A DNA stretch of 18,114 bases from an uncultured Eubacteriales bacterium (GTDB lineage Bacteria; Bacillota; Clostridia; Oscillospirales; Acutalibacteraceae): positions 1-18,114 of the forward strand of contig CAKSDJ010000031.1 of NCBI GenBank assembly GCA_934445015.1, in the 5' to 3' direction. The notes below the pieces were generated by a model that did not search any database, was not told the origin of the DNA, and worked only from the letters and a program-made list of their open reading frames with translations. This document shows, piece after piece, positions 1 through 7,200 of this stretch; the first letter of the stretch is position 1, and each line of letters opens with the position of its first letter. The translations under genes and the position numbers were made by a program.

Positions 1-128
1 ACGAATTCGTTCCCACGGATGAAGCCGATATTAAACTTCTGGCTAAGGCTAAGGGTAAGACCGTTGCCGAAATCAATATCTGTTTTTTCTATTAAAGCAA
101 TGTTTTAAATATGCAAAGATTTAATCAT
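1..128 (-). pseudogene. recN: recN 5' remnant, DNA repair ATPase RecN (interrupted, runs off window)
   Basis: From an ATG at 128-126, twelve bases after the argR stop and behind an AAAGG-like ribosome site, the minus strand reads MIKSLHI, a TAA stop (107-105), then in the same frame NIALIEKTDIDFGNGLT. This matches the start of RecN, the SMC-like repair ATPase that normally follows argR in Clostridia. A glutamate usually stands where the TAA is (GAA to TAA would be one base). The expected next segment, the Walker A region GETGAGKS, is absent in all three minus frames. From about base 56 down to 1 the sequence no longer resembles RecN. It could be a true pseudogene, an insertion or rearrangement joint, or a poor contig end. 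The RecN identity is inferred from a short stretch plus context. Confidence 0.6.
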
Positions 129-140
129 AAAGAATACCTT

Positions 141-593
141 TTACATCATTTTTTTAAACTCGTTTGTAAACTGCTGAGCCTGTGCCTCACTGTGGGTGAT
201 AATAAGAATTGTATCATCACCGGCAATAGTACCCAACATCATATCGCTGAACATGGCGTCAATTGCAACGCACAAACTTGAAGCCATACCGCTTACGCAT
301 TTAATAACAATGTCGTTGACTGCATATTCAACGCTTTTTACATAATGTGAAAAAATTTCGCGGTAGTGTGAAAATGACTGGCTATCATTTTGCGAAACAC
401 TGCTACTTATATATCTGTAATTGCCGTCGGCATCGTGACCTTTTATTAAACGCAATTCTTTGATATCACGCGAAACCGTTGACTGCGTTACCTGAAACCC
501 GGCCTCCTGCAACAGATTTTGAATATCATCCTGCGTTATAACGATGTTGTTTTCTATTAACTCCAGTATTTTTTCCTGTCGTTTTTTCTTCAC
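141..593 (-). CDS. argR: Arginine repressor ArgR
   Basis: This 150-residue protein has the ArgR family layout. An N-terminal winged-helix DNA-binding domain (about residues 1-70) carries the recognition segment TQSTVSRDIKEL. The C-terminal domain (about 80-150) handles oligomerisation and arginine binding and has the GTIAGDDTILII motif. ArgR binds ARG boxes when arginine is bound, repressing biosynthesis and activating catabolism. The start is GTG at 593-591. It shares one base with the nadK stop and has a strong AAGGAG about ten bases upstream, which supports GTG over any internal ATG. It is the last intact gene of the nusB operon; argR next to recN is a common Firmicutes arrangement. No arginine genes lie in the window, so its targets are elsewhere. 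Confidence 0.95.
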   Translation of the reverse strand: MKKKRQEKILELIENNIVITQDDIQNLLQEAGFQVTQSTVSRDIKELRLIKGHDADGNYRYISSSVSQNDSQSFSHYREIFSHYVKSVEYAVNDIVIKCVSGMASSLCVAIDAMFSDMMLGTIAGDDTILIITHSEAQAQQFTNEFKKMM

Positions 594-1444
594 TACATTC
601 CACTCCTTGCGTCACGAAATTTTAAAGAAAGTGTTTTATAAAACGAGCGGTCATTAAGTCTGACTAATTTAACAACCTGCTTTGATTCTGTAATATACAG
701 TTCGGTATAAGGCTTAATATTTGTCACCTTTCTGCCGTCAACCGTTAAATAAATATCGGTACGTTTTTTAGAAAACGCTTTGATTTTGATTGTTTTTTCA
801 CCGCCGATAAGAATCGGTTTTGCGGCAAGAGTATGCGAACATATAGGTGTTAAACACACGCATTTCATAGTAGGATCTATTACCGGGCCCCCGGCAGACA
901 TTGAATACGCCGTAGAACCTGTGGGTGTTGCTGCTATAAGGCCGTCGGCATGATAAGTTATTACGTCGCCGCCGTCTACCGAAGCAGAAATATCTATTAT
1001 TCTTGAAATATATCCGCTTGAAATTACCGCATCGTTCAAAGCGTCAAACTCATTAACAGTTTTACCGTTCTCTTTGGCGGTAATATGAATCATCATACGT
1101 TTTTCAATTGTATATCCGCCGCTTTTTAGTTTTTCCAACAGTTTATATTCGTGCTGTTCAATATTTGCAAGGTAACCTACTCTGCCAGCATTGATACCGA
1201 GAAGCGGTTTTCCGTCCGCAGCGGCACGTTTTGCATAGCGTATAATAGTGCCGTCGCCGCCGATTGTTATAATTACATCTGCAATTCTATAAAGTTCATC
1301 TTCGGGTGCAAAATCATATCCTGAACAACAAATACTGTCGGGCAGATATGCCTTTATGCCGCACTTTTCAAAAAAAAGACCCATTTTTTCAACCATATCG
1401 GATGAACCGCGTTTATCAAGATTTGGTATTACGGCAACTGTCAT
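593..1444 (-). CDS. nadK: NAD kinase
   Basis: This ATP-NAD kinase phosphorylates NAD to NADP in the cytosol. The family signatures are all present: GGDGT at residues 62-66 with the catalytic aspartate, NAGRVGYLANI at about 85-95, NDAV at 137-140, and the glycine-rich DGLIAATPTGSTAYS block at about 167-181 followed by SAGGP. The length of 283 residues is typical for bacterial NadK. The ATG start overlaps the tlyA stop by four bases (ATGA) and has AAAGGAG upstream, so translation is probably coupled to tlyA. NADPH is used by Ddh, encoded further along, and by the reductase after DXS, but the placement next to argR is simply the usual clostridial order. Confidence 0.96.
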   Translation of the reverse strand: MTVAVIPNLDKRGSSDMVEKMGLFFEKCGIKAYLPDSICCSGYDFAPEDELYRIADVIITIGGDGTIIRYAKRAAADGKPLLGINAGRVGYLANIEQHEYKLLEKLKSGGYTIEKRMMIHITAKENGKTVNEFDALNDAVISSGYISRIIDISASVDGGDVITYHADGLIAATPTGSTAYSMSAGGPVIDPTMKCVCLTPICSHTLAAKPILIGGEKTIKIKAFSKKRTDIYLTVDGRKVTNIKPYTELYITESKQVVKLVRLNDRSFYKTLSLKFRDARSGM

Positions 1445-2259
1445 AAAAAATCTCCTTTCAATGCTTTATATGAATTTTCGACTACCTGATCGATATCGTA
1501 CTCACAATCATTCGAAGTATCATCGCTTTTTTCGATATAGCACAAATATTCAATATTGCCTTCAGGACCTTTGATCGGCGAAAAGTCGAGTCCCAATAAA
1601 GAAAAACCGTTTTCTTTAACTATAGTCACTATTTTTTGAATTACGGCAATATGAACCGCCTTATCGCGGACCACACCTTTTTTACCGACGTTTTCTCTGC
1701 CGGCTTCAAATTGCGGTTTTATAAGACAAACTGCCCTGCCGCCGTTTTTTAAAAGAGTTCGCATAACCGGGATGATCAGTGACAGTGATATAAAAGAAAC
1801 GTCAACCGATGCAAAATCAAGTTTATCCGGCACCTGCTCGTTTGTTACATATCTGAAGTTTGTGCGCTCTAAATTTATAACACGTGCATCGGTTCTGAGT
1901 TTCCATGCGAGTTGACCGTACCCAACATCAATTGAATATACCTTTTTTGCACCGTTTTGAAGCATACAATCGGTAAAACCGCCGGTAGAAGCGCCTATGT
2001 CAGCGCAAATGCAGTCTTTAAAAGACAAATCAAAACATTTAACTGCCTTTTCAAGTTTTAAACCGCCGCGGCTGACATATTTTAATGTTTCACCGCGAAC
2101 CTCGATAATATCGTCAGGCTTAATATTCAAGCCCGCCTTATCCGACTTTTGATTATTAACATAAACAATACCGGACATAATTATCGCTTTGGCTTTTTCA
2201 CGACTTTCGGCAAAGCCGCGTGATACAAGCGCACAGTCAAGTCTCTCTTTTTCTGCCAT
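1441..2259 (-). CDS. tlyA: TlyA family rRNA 2'-O-methyltransferase (S4 plus FtsJ fold)
   Basis: The 272-residue product has an N-terminal S4 RNA-binding domain (about 3-65) and an FtsJ/RrmJ-like methyltransferase domain. The SAM-binding motif is DIGASTGGFTD (87-97). Further conserved points are the aspartate of SVDVSFISL (about 151-159) and the lysine of LIKPQFEAGR (about 179-188). TlyA proteins methylate ribose 2'-OH in 16S and/or 23S rRNA; older annotations call them hemolysins. The sequence alone does not show whether it modifies both subunits or only 23S. The ATG has an AGG-TAA site overlapping the dxs stop, seven bases away. The order dxs-tlyA-nadK-argR-recN is widespread in Clostridia. 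Confidence 0.94.
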   Translation of the reverse strand: MAEKERLDCALVSRGFAESREKAKAIIMSGIVYVNNQKSDKAGLNIKPDDIIEVRGETLKYVSRGGLKLEKAVKCFDLSFKDCICADIGASTGGFTDCMLQNGAKKVYSIDVGYGQLAWKLRTDARVINLERTNFRYVTNEQVPDKLDFASVDVSFISLSLIIPVMRTLLKNGGRAVCLIKPQFEAGRENVGKKGVVRDKAVHIAVIQKIVTIVKENGFSLLGLDFSPIKGPEGNIEYLCYIEKSDDTSNDCEYDIDQVVENSYKALKGDFL

Positions 2260-2266
2260 AGAACTA

Positions 2267-4102
2267 TTACCTACAATCTCTTTTTACAATTTCGACCATT
2301 GATTCGGTATCAAGCCTGTATTTTTTCAACGCTGACGATAATGTCGATACGGGTACAAACTCACCATCTATTGCCTGCAGATTGTATTTACCGTCATAAT
2401 CGGCATTTAATAATCTGCCGGCAATGTGTTCGCCTATACCGCCCGAAAGTATTCCCTCTTCAAAAAAGTATATTTTTTTATATTGTTTAAGGGTACTAAT
2501 AAGTTCGCGCGATACGGGGAATATCTTATTTAGTTTAATAAGGTCACAGTTGTTTAACTGTTTTACCGCCTCTAAGGCATTTGAAAAAACTCTGCCGTAT
2601 GTAATAATCACAGTATCTCCGCCGTTTGAAATAACGGTAAAATCACCGCTTATATCGCCGTTGTAATTTTTAATTTCACAACCTCTTGGGTATCTTATTG
2701 CGCATAACTCATTGTTTGAAGCGCTTTTTAAAATCAGGTCGGTAAGTTCTGAATAATAGCACGGTGAGTAAATATTAACATTAGGTATAGTGGATAAATA
2801 TGCAACATCAAAAACGCCTTGATGGCTCTCGCCGTCATCACCCACAATACCCGCCCTGTCTATAAGAAATTTAACCGGCAAATCGGCAATTGCCGCATCG
2901 TGCAGCACCTGATCATAACCGCGTTGTAAAAAAGACGAATAAACGGCAAAATACGGTATTAAACCGCCGGCTGCCAAACCTGCCGCAAACGTAACCGCAT
3001 GTTGCTCGGCAATTCCAACATCAAAAAAACGCGCACGGTAGTTTTTTGAAAAGTTGTACAAACCTGTGCCCTCTGCCATTGCAGCGGTTATTGCGCAAAC
3101 CTTATCGTTTTTTGCCGCAAGATCACAAAGTGCCTCCCCGGCAATATCGGAATAAGTTTTTTGCGTTGACGCACATTTACCCTTTTCAATATCAAACGCC
3201 GACACGCCGTGATAGTTTTTCGGCTGGTTTTCAGCGTGTACATAGCCTTTGCCCTTGGTCGTTACAACATGTATAAGCGACGGGCGGTTATAACTTTTTG
3301 CAATTGTAAAAAGTTTTTCCATATCGGCGATATTATGCCCATCAACAGGACCCAAATAATTAAATCCGAGACTTGTGAAAATATTATTTTTGTATACAAA
3401 ACTTTTAAATGCCTCTTTAACAGAAAAGATCAGGCTGTAAATCGGCTTTCCGACAAGCGGAATTTTGAAAAGCAAATTGCTGATTGCAAATTTTACCTTG
3501 TGATATCCTTTTCGGTTTCTGAGTTTTGTAAACGCACGCGACATAGCGCCCACATTTTTTGATATAGACATTTTATTATCATTAAGAATAACAATAAAAT
3601 TACTGTGTTTTCCGCCGGCATTATTGAGGGCTTCATAAGCCATACCGCCAGTCATGGCACCGTCGCCTATAACGGCAATAGCCGTACCGGCTTCGCCCAT
3701 AAGTGCCTTTGCCTTATAAATGCCGTAAGCGGCTGAAATCGAATTACTGCTATGCCCTGTCACAAACGGATCATGCTCGCTTTCGGACGGGCGCATAAAA
3801 CCTGATATTCCACCCTCTTTGCGAAGGGTTGAAAAGGCGTCAAATCTGCCCGTCAGCAATTTGTGCGCATACGATTGATGACCTACATCAAATATAATTG
3901 CGTCTTCCGGAGAGTTGAAAATGCGATGCAATGCAACCGTCAATTCAACGGCACCGAGACTTGATGCCAAATGACCGCCGTTTTTTGAAACAACATCAAT
4001 TATTTCGGTTCGGATCTCATTGCACAGCAAGTCAAGGTCCGTATCGTTTAATTTTTTAACGTCGTCCGGCGATTTGATATTACTTAACAATTTATATTTC
4101 AA
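2267..4102 (-). CDS. dxs: 1-deoxy-D-xylulose-5-phosphate synthase
   Basis: DXS condenses pyruvate and glyceraldehyde-3-phosphate with thiamine diphosphate, the entry step of the MEP isoprenoid pathway. At 611 residues it is family length. Visible motifs are GGHLASSLG (42-50), FDVGHQSYAHKLLTGR (71-86), the ThDP-binding GDGAMTGG (146-153) with NDNKMSIS (about 174-181), and the transketolase central domain motif FDVGIAEQHAV with catalytic Glu366. DRAGIVGDDGESHQG follows, and a C-terminal transketolase domain ends the protein. The start is TTG (4102-4100) with AAAGGA ten bases upstream; no in-frame ATG would preserve the conserved N-terminus. It sits directly behind ispA, so precursor synthesis and chain elongation are co-transcribed. 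Confidence 0.97.
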   Translation of the reverse strand: MKYKLLSNIKSPDDVKKLNDTDLDLLCNEIRTEIIDVVSKNGGHLASSLGAVELTVALHRIFNSPEDAIIFDVGHQSYAHKLLTGRFDAFSTLRKEGGISGFMRPSESEHDPFVTGHSSNSISAAYGIYKAKALMGEAGTAIAVIGDGAMTGGMAYEALNNAGGKHSNFIVILNDNKMSISKNVGAMSRAFTKLRNRKGYHKVKFAISNLLFKIPLVGKPIYSLIFSVKEAFKSFVYKNNIFTSLGFNYLGPVDGHNIADMEKLFTIAKSYNRPSLIHVVTTKGKGYVHAENQPKNYHGVSAFDIEKGKCASTQKTYSDIAGEALCDLAAKNDKVCAITAAMAEGTGLYNFSKNYRARFFDVGIAEQHAVTFAAGLAAGGLIPYFAVYSSFLQRGYDQVLHDAAIADLPVKFLIDRAGIVGDDGESHQGVFDVAYLSTIPNVNIYSPCYYSELTDLILKSASNNELCAIRYPRGCEIKNYNGDISGDFTVISNGGDTVIITYGRVFSNALEAVKQLNNCDLIKLNKIFPVSRELISTLKQYKKIYFFEEGILSGGIGEHIAGRLLNADYDGKYNLQAIDGEFVPVSTLSSALKKYRLDTESMVEIVKRDCR

Positions 4103-4116
4103 AATTTCTACATCCT

Positions 4117-4992
4117 TTAATAGTTACGTTCAAGAAGATATTCAGCAAGCTGACGCAACACGGTTGTATCACCGTCAAAAGAATTTAAATATTCATACGC
4201 CTCATCGGTATATTTTTTTGCCAGTTCACGGCAATATTCTACCCCAAGTCTTACAACAATGGTATCTTTATTGTTTTTTTCATCGCTGCCTGTAGGTTTA
4301 CCGAGTATTTTAGCGTCGCCTAAGCGATCTAAAATGTCATCAATAATCTGAAAAGCAATTCCTACCTTTTCGCCGAACTTTTCAGCCATAGCAACTTTTT
4401 CATCATCTGCACCTGCAAGAATACATCCGCAAGCGCATGCTGTTTTAAGCAAAGCGCCTGTTTTTAAGCGGTACATTTCAAATAAAACACTGTCATCGGT
4501 ATCGGAACTTAATGTCATATCAAGTACCTGACCGCCTATCATGCCCGGTGTTCCTGCCGAAGCCGAGAGATGTGATATTGCCTTTACTACACGCTCAGGT
4601 GCAATATTCATTGTTTTTGCAGCGACAGAAAATGCCTCTGTAAGCAGCGCATCTCCGCAAAGCAAAGCCATAGACTCGCCGAATTCTTTATGGCAAGAAG
4701 GTTTTCCACGCCTGAAATCATCGTTATCCATACAAGGCAAATCGTCATGAACGAGCGAATAAGAATGTATCATTTCAAGTGCGCACGCAAAATTGTATGC
4801 ACAATCATCTTCGCCGCCGCAAAGTTTATAAAATTCAAGCAAAAGGATAGGCCTTATGCGTTTTCCGCCGTTTAAAACCGCATATCTGCAAGCACGCAGA
4901 ACATCATCATACAGCTGACCGCTTTCCGAAAGAATTATATCCAGACGCGAGTCAATTTTTGCCTGATAGTCTTTAATTAACAAATCAACCAT
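4117..4992 (-). CDS. ispA: Farnesyl diphosphate synthase (short-chain polyprenyl synthase)
   Basis: The product, 291 residues from the chosen ATG, is a trans-prenyltransferase. The first aspartate-rich motif is DDLPCMD (83-89), preceded by HSYSLVH as in bacterial farnesyl diphosphate synthases. The second is QIIDDILD (about 215-222). NGGKRIRP (41-48) is the substrate-binding segment near the N-terminus. It joins isopentenyl diphosphate to dimethylallyl and geranyl diphosphate. The farnesyl product feeds undecaprenyl phosphate for cell-wall synthesis. The start is ATG at 4992, with GAGGAGG about eight bases upstream inside the xseB end; an upstream in-frame TTG at 5010 is less likely. It overlaps xseB by eight bases. 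Geranylgeranyl activity cannot be excluded from motifs alone. Confidence 0.94.
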   Translation of the reverse strand: MVDLLIKDYQAKIDSRLDIILSESGQLYDDVLRACRYAVLNGGKRIRPILLLEFYKLCGGEDDCAYNFACALEMIHSYSLVHDDLPCMDNDDFRRGKPSCHKEFGESMALLCGDALLTEAFSVAAKTMNIAPERVVKAISHLSASAGTPGMIGGQVLDMTLSSDTDDSVLFEMYRLKTGALLKTACACGCILAGADDEKVAMAEKFGEKVGIAFQIIDDILDRLGDAKILGKPTGSDEKNNKDTIVVRLGVEYCRELAKKYTDEAYEYLNSFDGDTTVLRQLAEYLLERNY

Positions 4993-5197
4993 CCTGGTTT
5001 TCCTCCTCAAAATCCGTAAGCGAAGTTATTTTTTGCTTTACGTTTTCAAGATACTCCGCACACTCTTTTGAAAGATGAATACCCTTTTCAAAAAGCTCAA
5101 TTGACTCATCAATCGTTGTGTTTTCATCTTCAAGATTTTTAGCGATATCTTCAAGTTCTTTTATAGATTTTTCAAAGTTAAAGTTATTTGAAGTCAT
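4985..5197 (-). CDS. xseB: Exodeoxyribonuclease VII small subunit
   Basis: This 70-residue protein matches XseB in size, charge and motif. The N-terminal FNFEKSIKELEDIAKNLED and the central SIELFEKGIHLSKEC form the usual two-helix coiled hairpin. XseB binds in several copies to XseA and is required for the single-strand exonuclease activity of the complex. Its ATG has GGAGGAAA close upstream and overlaps the end of xseA by 14 bases. The last codons overlap ispA by eight bases. The protein ends in an acidic tail, DFEEENQDG, which also contains the ribosome site for ispA. Confidence 0.95.
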   Translation of the reverse strand: MTSNNFNFEKSIKELEDIAKNLEDENTTIDESIELFEKGIHLSKECAEYLENVKQKITSLTDFEEENQDG

Positions 5198-6401
5198 AAG
5201 TTTTTTCCTCCACAGCCGTTACAGTGCAATCAACCTGACCGTCGGCATAATAAATTTTTATACTATCACCGGGTGAATTTTCACAGGCAGACTTTAATTG
5301 TCTGCCGTTTTTAACAACCGGAAGAAATCCCCTTGACATTGTTTTAAGCGGACTTAAAGCATCAATGCGCATAAATAAATTTTCGGCACGGTGCTCGGCA
5401 TCTTTATATTTTGATTTAAACGCCAAAAGCAATCTGTCGCTCAAAGAGTCAAGCGAAAGCTGCTTTTTTTCAAAAAGTTTTTGCGGGGCATTTAATACGG
5501 ATCTGTTTTTAACAGAATTATATAAAGATTCCGCAAAATGCAATTTTATCTCGGTACGGTTCTTTATAATGTTTCCTAACTGCAACACACGGTTTTTCAA
5601 ATCGTTTTTATCGGGCACGGCAAGTTCAGCCGCATGCGACGGTGTTGAAGCTCGAACGTCGGCAACAAAGTCACATATTGTAAAATCGGTTTCGTGACCC
5701 ACGGCAGATATTACAGGATACGGTGATTCGTAAATTTTACGCGCTAAGTCTTCATCATTAAAGCAATGCAGATCTTCGGCACTGCCGCCGCCGCGACCTA
5801 TAATTATTGTATCAATGTTATCAAGCGTATACAAACGGTCAAGGGTCATAATCATATCTTTTGCCGCTGAGTCGCCCTGAACCAACACAGGACATATAAC
5901 AACTTCACACTGCGGATAACGCTTTGAAGTAATATTTAAAATATCCTTTACAGCGGCACCGGTATCAGACGTAACCACTGCTATTCTTTTCGGATATTTA
6001 ACAAGTGCGCGCTTGCTTTGGCTGTCAAAAAGGCCTTCGGCTTCAAGTTTTTCTTTAACCTGTTTAAACGCAAGTGCCAAATCGCCGTCGCCTACTGTAT
6101 GAATTTCTTCGGCATAGAACTGATATTGACCGTCTTTTTCATACAGCGAAACTTTACCTTTGATTATAACCGCCATACCGTCCTGCGGAACAAACTTTAC
6201 ACGTGCGGCGTTACCCCTAAACATAACACAACGCACTGATGAAGATTTGTCTTTAAGCGTAAAGTACCAATGACCGCTTGAATAATGATTTTTAAAATTT
6301 GAGATCTCTCCGCTCACTGCAATTATTGCAAGCCGCGAATCATTTTCAATAAGTGATTTAACATAGGTGTTAAGTTGAGTAACGGTTATTGTGTCAATCA
6401 T
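5184..6401 (-). CDS. xseA: Exodeoxyribonuclease VII large subunit
   Basis: The 405-residue product begins MIDTITVTQLNTYVK, the normal XseA N-terminus. An OB-fold domain spans about 5-100 (ISNFKNHYSSGHWYFTLKD). The catalytic domain follows, with AVVTSDTGAAVKDI (141-154), IIIGRGGGSAEDL (199-211) and VISAVGHETDF (230-240). A coiled-coil region at about 270-350 binds XseB. The enzyme degrades single-stranded DNA from both ends in repair. The ATG at 6401 overlaps the nusB stop by eight bases and gives the family start. An in-frame TTG at 6419 would add six residues but has no ribosome site. The ATG site is also weak, so coupling to nusB translation is likely. Confidence 0.96.
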   Translation of the reverse strand: MIDTITVTQLNTYVKSLIENDSRLAIIAVSGEISNFKNHYSSGHWYFTLKDKSSSVRCVMFRGNAARVKFVPQDGMAVIIKGKVSLYEKDGQYQFYAEEIHTVGDGDLALAFKQVKEKLEAEGLFDSQSKRALVKYPKRIAVVTSDTGAAVKDILNITSKRYPQCEVVICPVLVQGDSAAKDMIMTLDRLYTLDNIDTIIIGRGGGSAEDLHCFNDEDLARKIYESPYPVISAVGHETDFTICDFVADVRASTPSHAAELAVPDKNDLKNRVLQLGNIIKNRTEIKLHFAESLYNSVKNRSVLNAPQKLFEKKQLSLDSLSDRLLLAFKSKYKDAEHRAENLFMRIDALSPLKTMSRGFLPVVKNGRQLKSACENSPGDSIKIYYADGQVDCTVTAVEEKTYDFK

Positions 6402-6795
6402 TACCGTTCGCTTTTTCAACAGTAGAAAGTATGCCGTTTACAAAAGAAGCATCGTCTTTTGTTGCATATTTTTTTGTAAGTTCTACCGCCTCGTTTATGG
6501 ACACCGAAACCGGAATATCACTACAATAATTTATTTCATATATTGCAAGTCTTAAAACGGCAAGCGTTGTCTTTGTAATGCGGCTGACACTCCATCCCAC
6601 CGCATACTTAGATATAACACCGTCTATTTTTTCAAGATTTTCAAAAACACCGAAAAATACATTTTTTATATAGTCGTCAGCTTTAATATCACGCACTTCT
6701 TCTGCGACTGAAAGTATCTCTTCCGAAGGGGCATCATTAAATTCTTTTTCAAAAATAAGAATAAATGCTTCTTCACGGGCTTGCTTACGGGTCAT
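6394..6795 (-). CDS. nusB: Transcription antitermination factor NusB
   Basis: The product of 133 residues begins MTRKQAREEAFILIFEKEF, the usual NusB start, and contains the helical NusB core. Later segments such as ITKTTLAVLRLAIYEI and SINEAVELTKKYA are typical. NusB binds boxA RNA with NusE (S10) and promotes antitermination of rRNA operons. A longer open frame reaching 7044 would run through the divergent promoters and the riboswitch region and has no NusB homology, so the ATG at 6795 is chosen. That ATG lies about 25 bases after the start expected from the promoter at 6826-6854. The ribosome site is weak. It is the first gene of the nine-gene leftward operon. Confidence 0.95.
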   Translation of the reverse strand: MTRKQAREEAFILIFEKEFNDAPSEEILSVAEEVRDIKADDYIKNVFFGVFENLEKIDGVISKYAVGWSVSRITKTTLAVLRLAIYEINYCSDIPVSVSINEAVELTKKYATKDDASFVNGILSTVEKANGND

Positions 6796-6825
6796 ACTGC
6801 ACCAACTTTCATAATTATGTAATTC

Positions 6826-6854
6826 ATTATACAACCATATATGTTTTTTTGCAA
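6826..6854 (-). promoter_or_regulatory. Sigma-A promoter of the nusB operon
   Basis: On the minus strand, -35 TTGCAA (6854-6849) and -10 TATAAT (6831-6826) are separated by 17 bases. The -10 is consensus and the -35 matches four of six positions. Transcription would start near 6819, leaving a leader of about 25 bases before the nusB ATG. It is the only clear promoter seen for the operon. Confidence 0.75.
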
Positions 6855-6870
6855 GGTAAAAGGTGAAAAA

Positions 6871-6891
6871 ATATTCAAAATTTGTGAATAT
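6871..6891. repeat. Inverted repeat between divergent promoters
   Basis: ATATTCA (6871-6877) and TGAATAT (6885-6891) form a perfect 7-base inverted repeat around a 7-base AT-rich spacer. It lies between the nusB promoter and the lysine leader promoter, where an operator could act on either. The half-sites face opposite to the classic ARG box, so ArgR is not assigned. In such AT-rich DNA chance is possible. Confidence 0.3.
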
Positions 6892-6910
6892 ATGCATTGT
6901 AATTTTGTTG

Positions 6911-6939
6911 TTGACAAAAAAATTGCACTGTGCTATACT
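6911..6939 (+). promoter_or_regulatory. Strong sigma-A promoter of the lysine leader/dapA-ddh unit
   Basis: Consensus -35 TTGACA (6911-6916), a 17-base spacer and -10 TATACT (6934-6939), with an extended -10 TG at 6931-6932. Transcription would start around 6946, immediately before the first riboswitch helix at 6949. A near-consensus promoter ahead of an attenuating leader fits constitutive initiation with control at elongation. Confidence 0.85.
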
Positions 6940-6948
6940 TATTGCGTT

Positions 6949-7101
6949 GATAGAGGTGCATTCAGCAAAGAGTAGCGCGACAACACGGTTGCCGAAACTA
7001 CGCGTGAAAGGTGCTAATGCCGAAGCGGGTGCGTTGGCAAACACCCTGCTGGCAGTTCGGATAATATCCGCCCTGCTGTCGCATTTATGCGGAGCGCTAT
7101 C
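6949..7101 (+). promoter_or_regulatory. Lysine riboswitch (L box) aptamer
   Basis: The segment has the landmarks of the lysine riboswitch: GATAGAGGTGC at the 5' end (6949-6959), AGAGTAG near 6970, GTGAAAGG (7004-7011), GCCGAAG (7019-7025), internal GC-rich hairpin arms (about 7026-7080), and closing GGAGCGCTATC (7091-7101). GATAG (6949-6953) pairs with CTATC (7097-7101) to form the base of P1. The placement between a promoter and dapA, the first dedicated enzyme of the DAP/lysine branch, strongly supports lysine as ligand. Lysine binding stabilises P1 and sequesters the 3' strand needed by the antiterminator. The secondary structure was judged by eye. Confidence 0.92.
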
Positions 7102-7150
7102 CGACTAAAATTTAAAACACACACATTGTATTAAATTTTCGGAGATAGCG
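7095..7150 (+). promoter_or_regulatory. Antiterminator of the lysine riboswitch
   Basis: CGCTATCCG (7095-7103) and AAAATTTAA (7107-7115) can pair with TTAAATTTT (7131-7139), CGG (7140-7142) and ATAGCG (7145-7150). This gives about 18 pairs with small bulges (ACT and AG) and a 15-base loop. Its 5' strand overlaps the 3' strand of P1 (7097-7101), and its 3' strand overlaps the terminator's 5' stem (7143-7149), so the three helices are mutually exclusive. Without lysine this helix forms and dapA is read. Confidence 0.85.
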
Positions 7151-7185
7151 GCTGTTTATATGCTTGCTATCTTATTTTATTTTTT
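7143..7185 (+). terminator. Lysine-dependent intrinsic terminator before dapA
   Basis: AGATAGC (7143-7149) pairs with GCTATCT (7166-7172), with possible G-U extension inward, and is followed by the T-rich run 7173-7185. The hairpin can form only when the antiterminator does not, which is when lysine holds P1 closed. The stem is modest, as is common for riboswitch terminators. Confidence 0.8.
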
Positions 7186-7200
7186 GTGAGGTATTAACTT

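Noticed and set aside
3..95. C-terminus of a real plus-strand gene ending at 95
   Set aside because: The last part is antisense to clear RecN codons, so the frame is a joint product rather than a supported gene.
3209..3562. Plus-strand open frame of 117 codons opposite dxs
   Set aside because: It is antisense to conserved DXS residues and has no recognisable product.
6871..6891. ARG box for ArgR
   Set aside because: The half-sites run ATTCA then TGAAT with 7 bases between; an ARG box has the opposite order, so only a generic inverted repeat is reported.
6796..7044. N-terminal extension of NusB by 83 residues
   Set aside because: It crosses the nusB promoter and the divergent leader and lacks family similarity; NusB normally begins at the ATG at 6795.
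6863..7108. Plus-strand open frame of 81 codons over the lysine leader
   Set aside because: It covers the promoter and riboswitch, has no ribosome site, and the structure explains the sequence better than coding.
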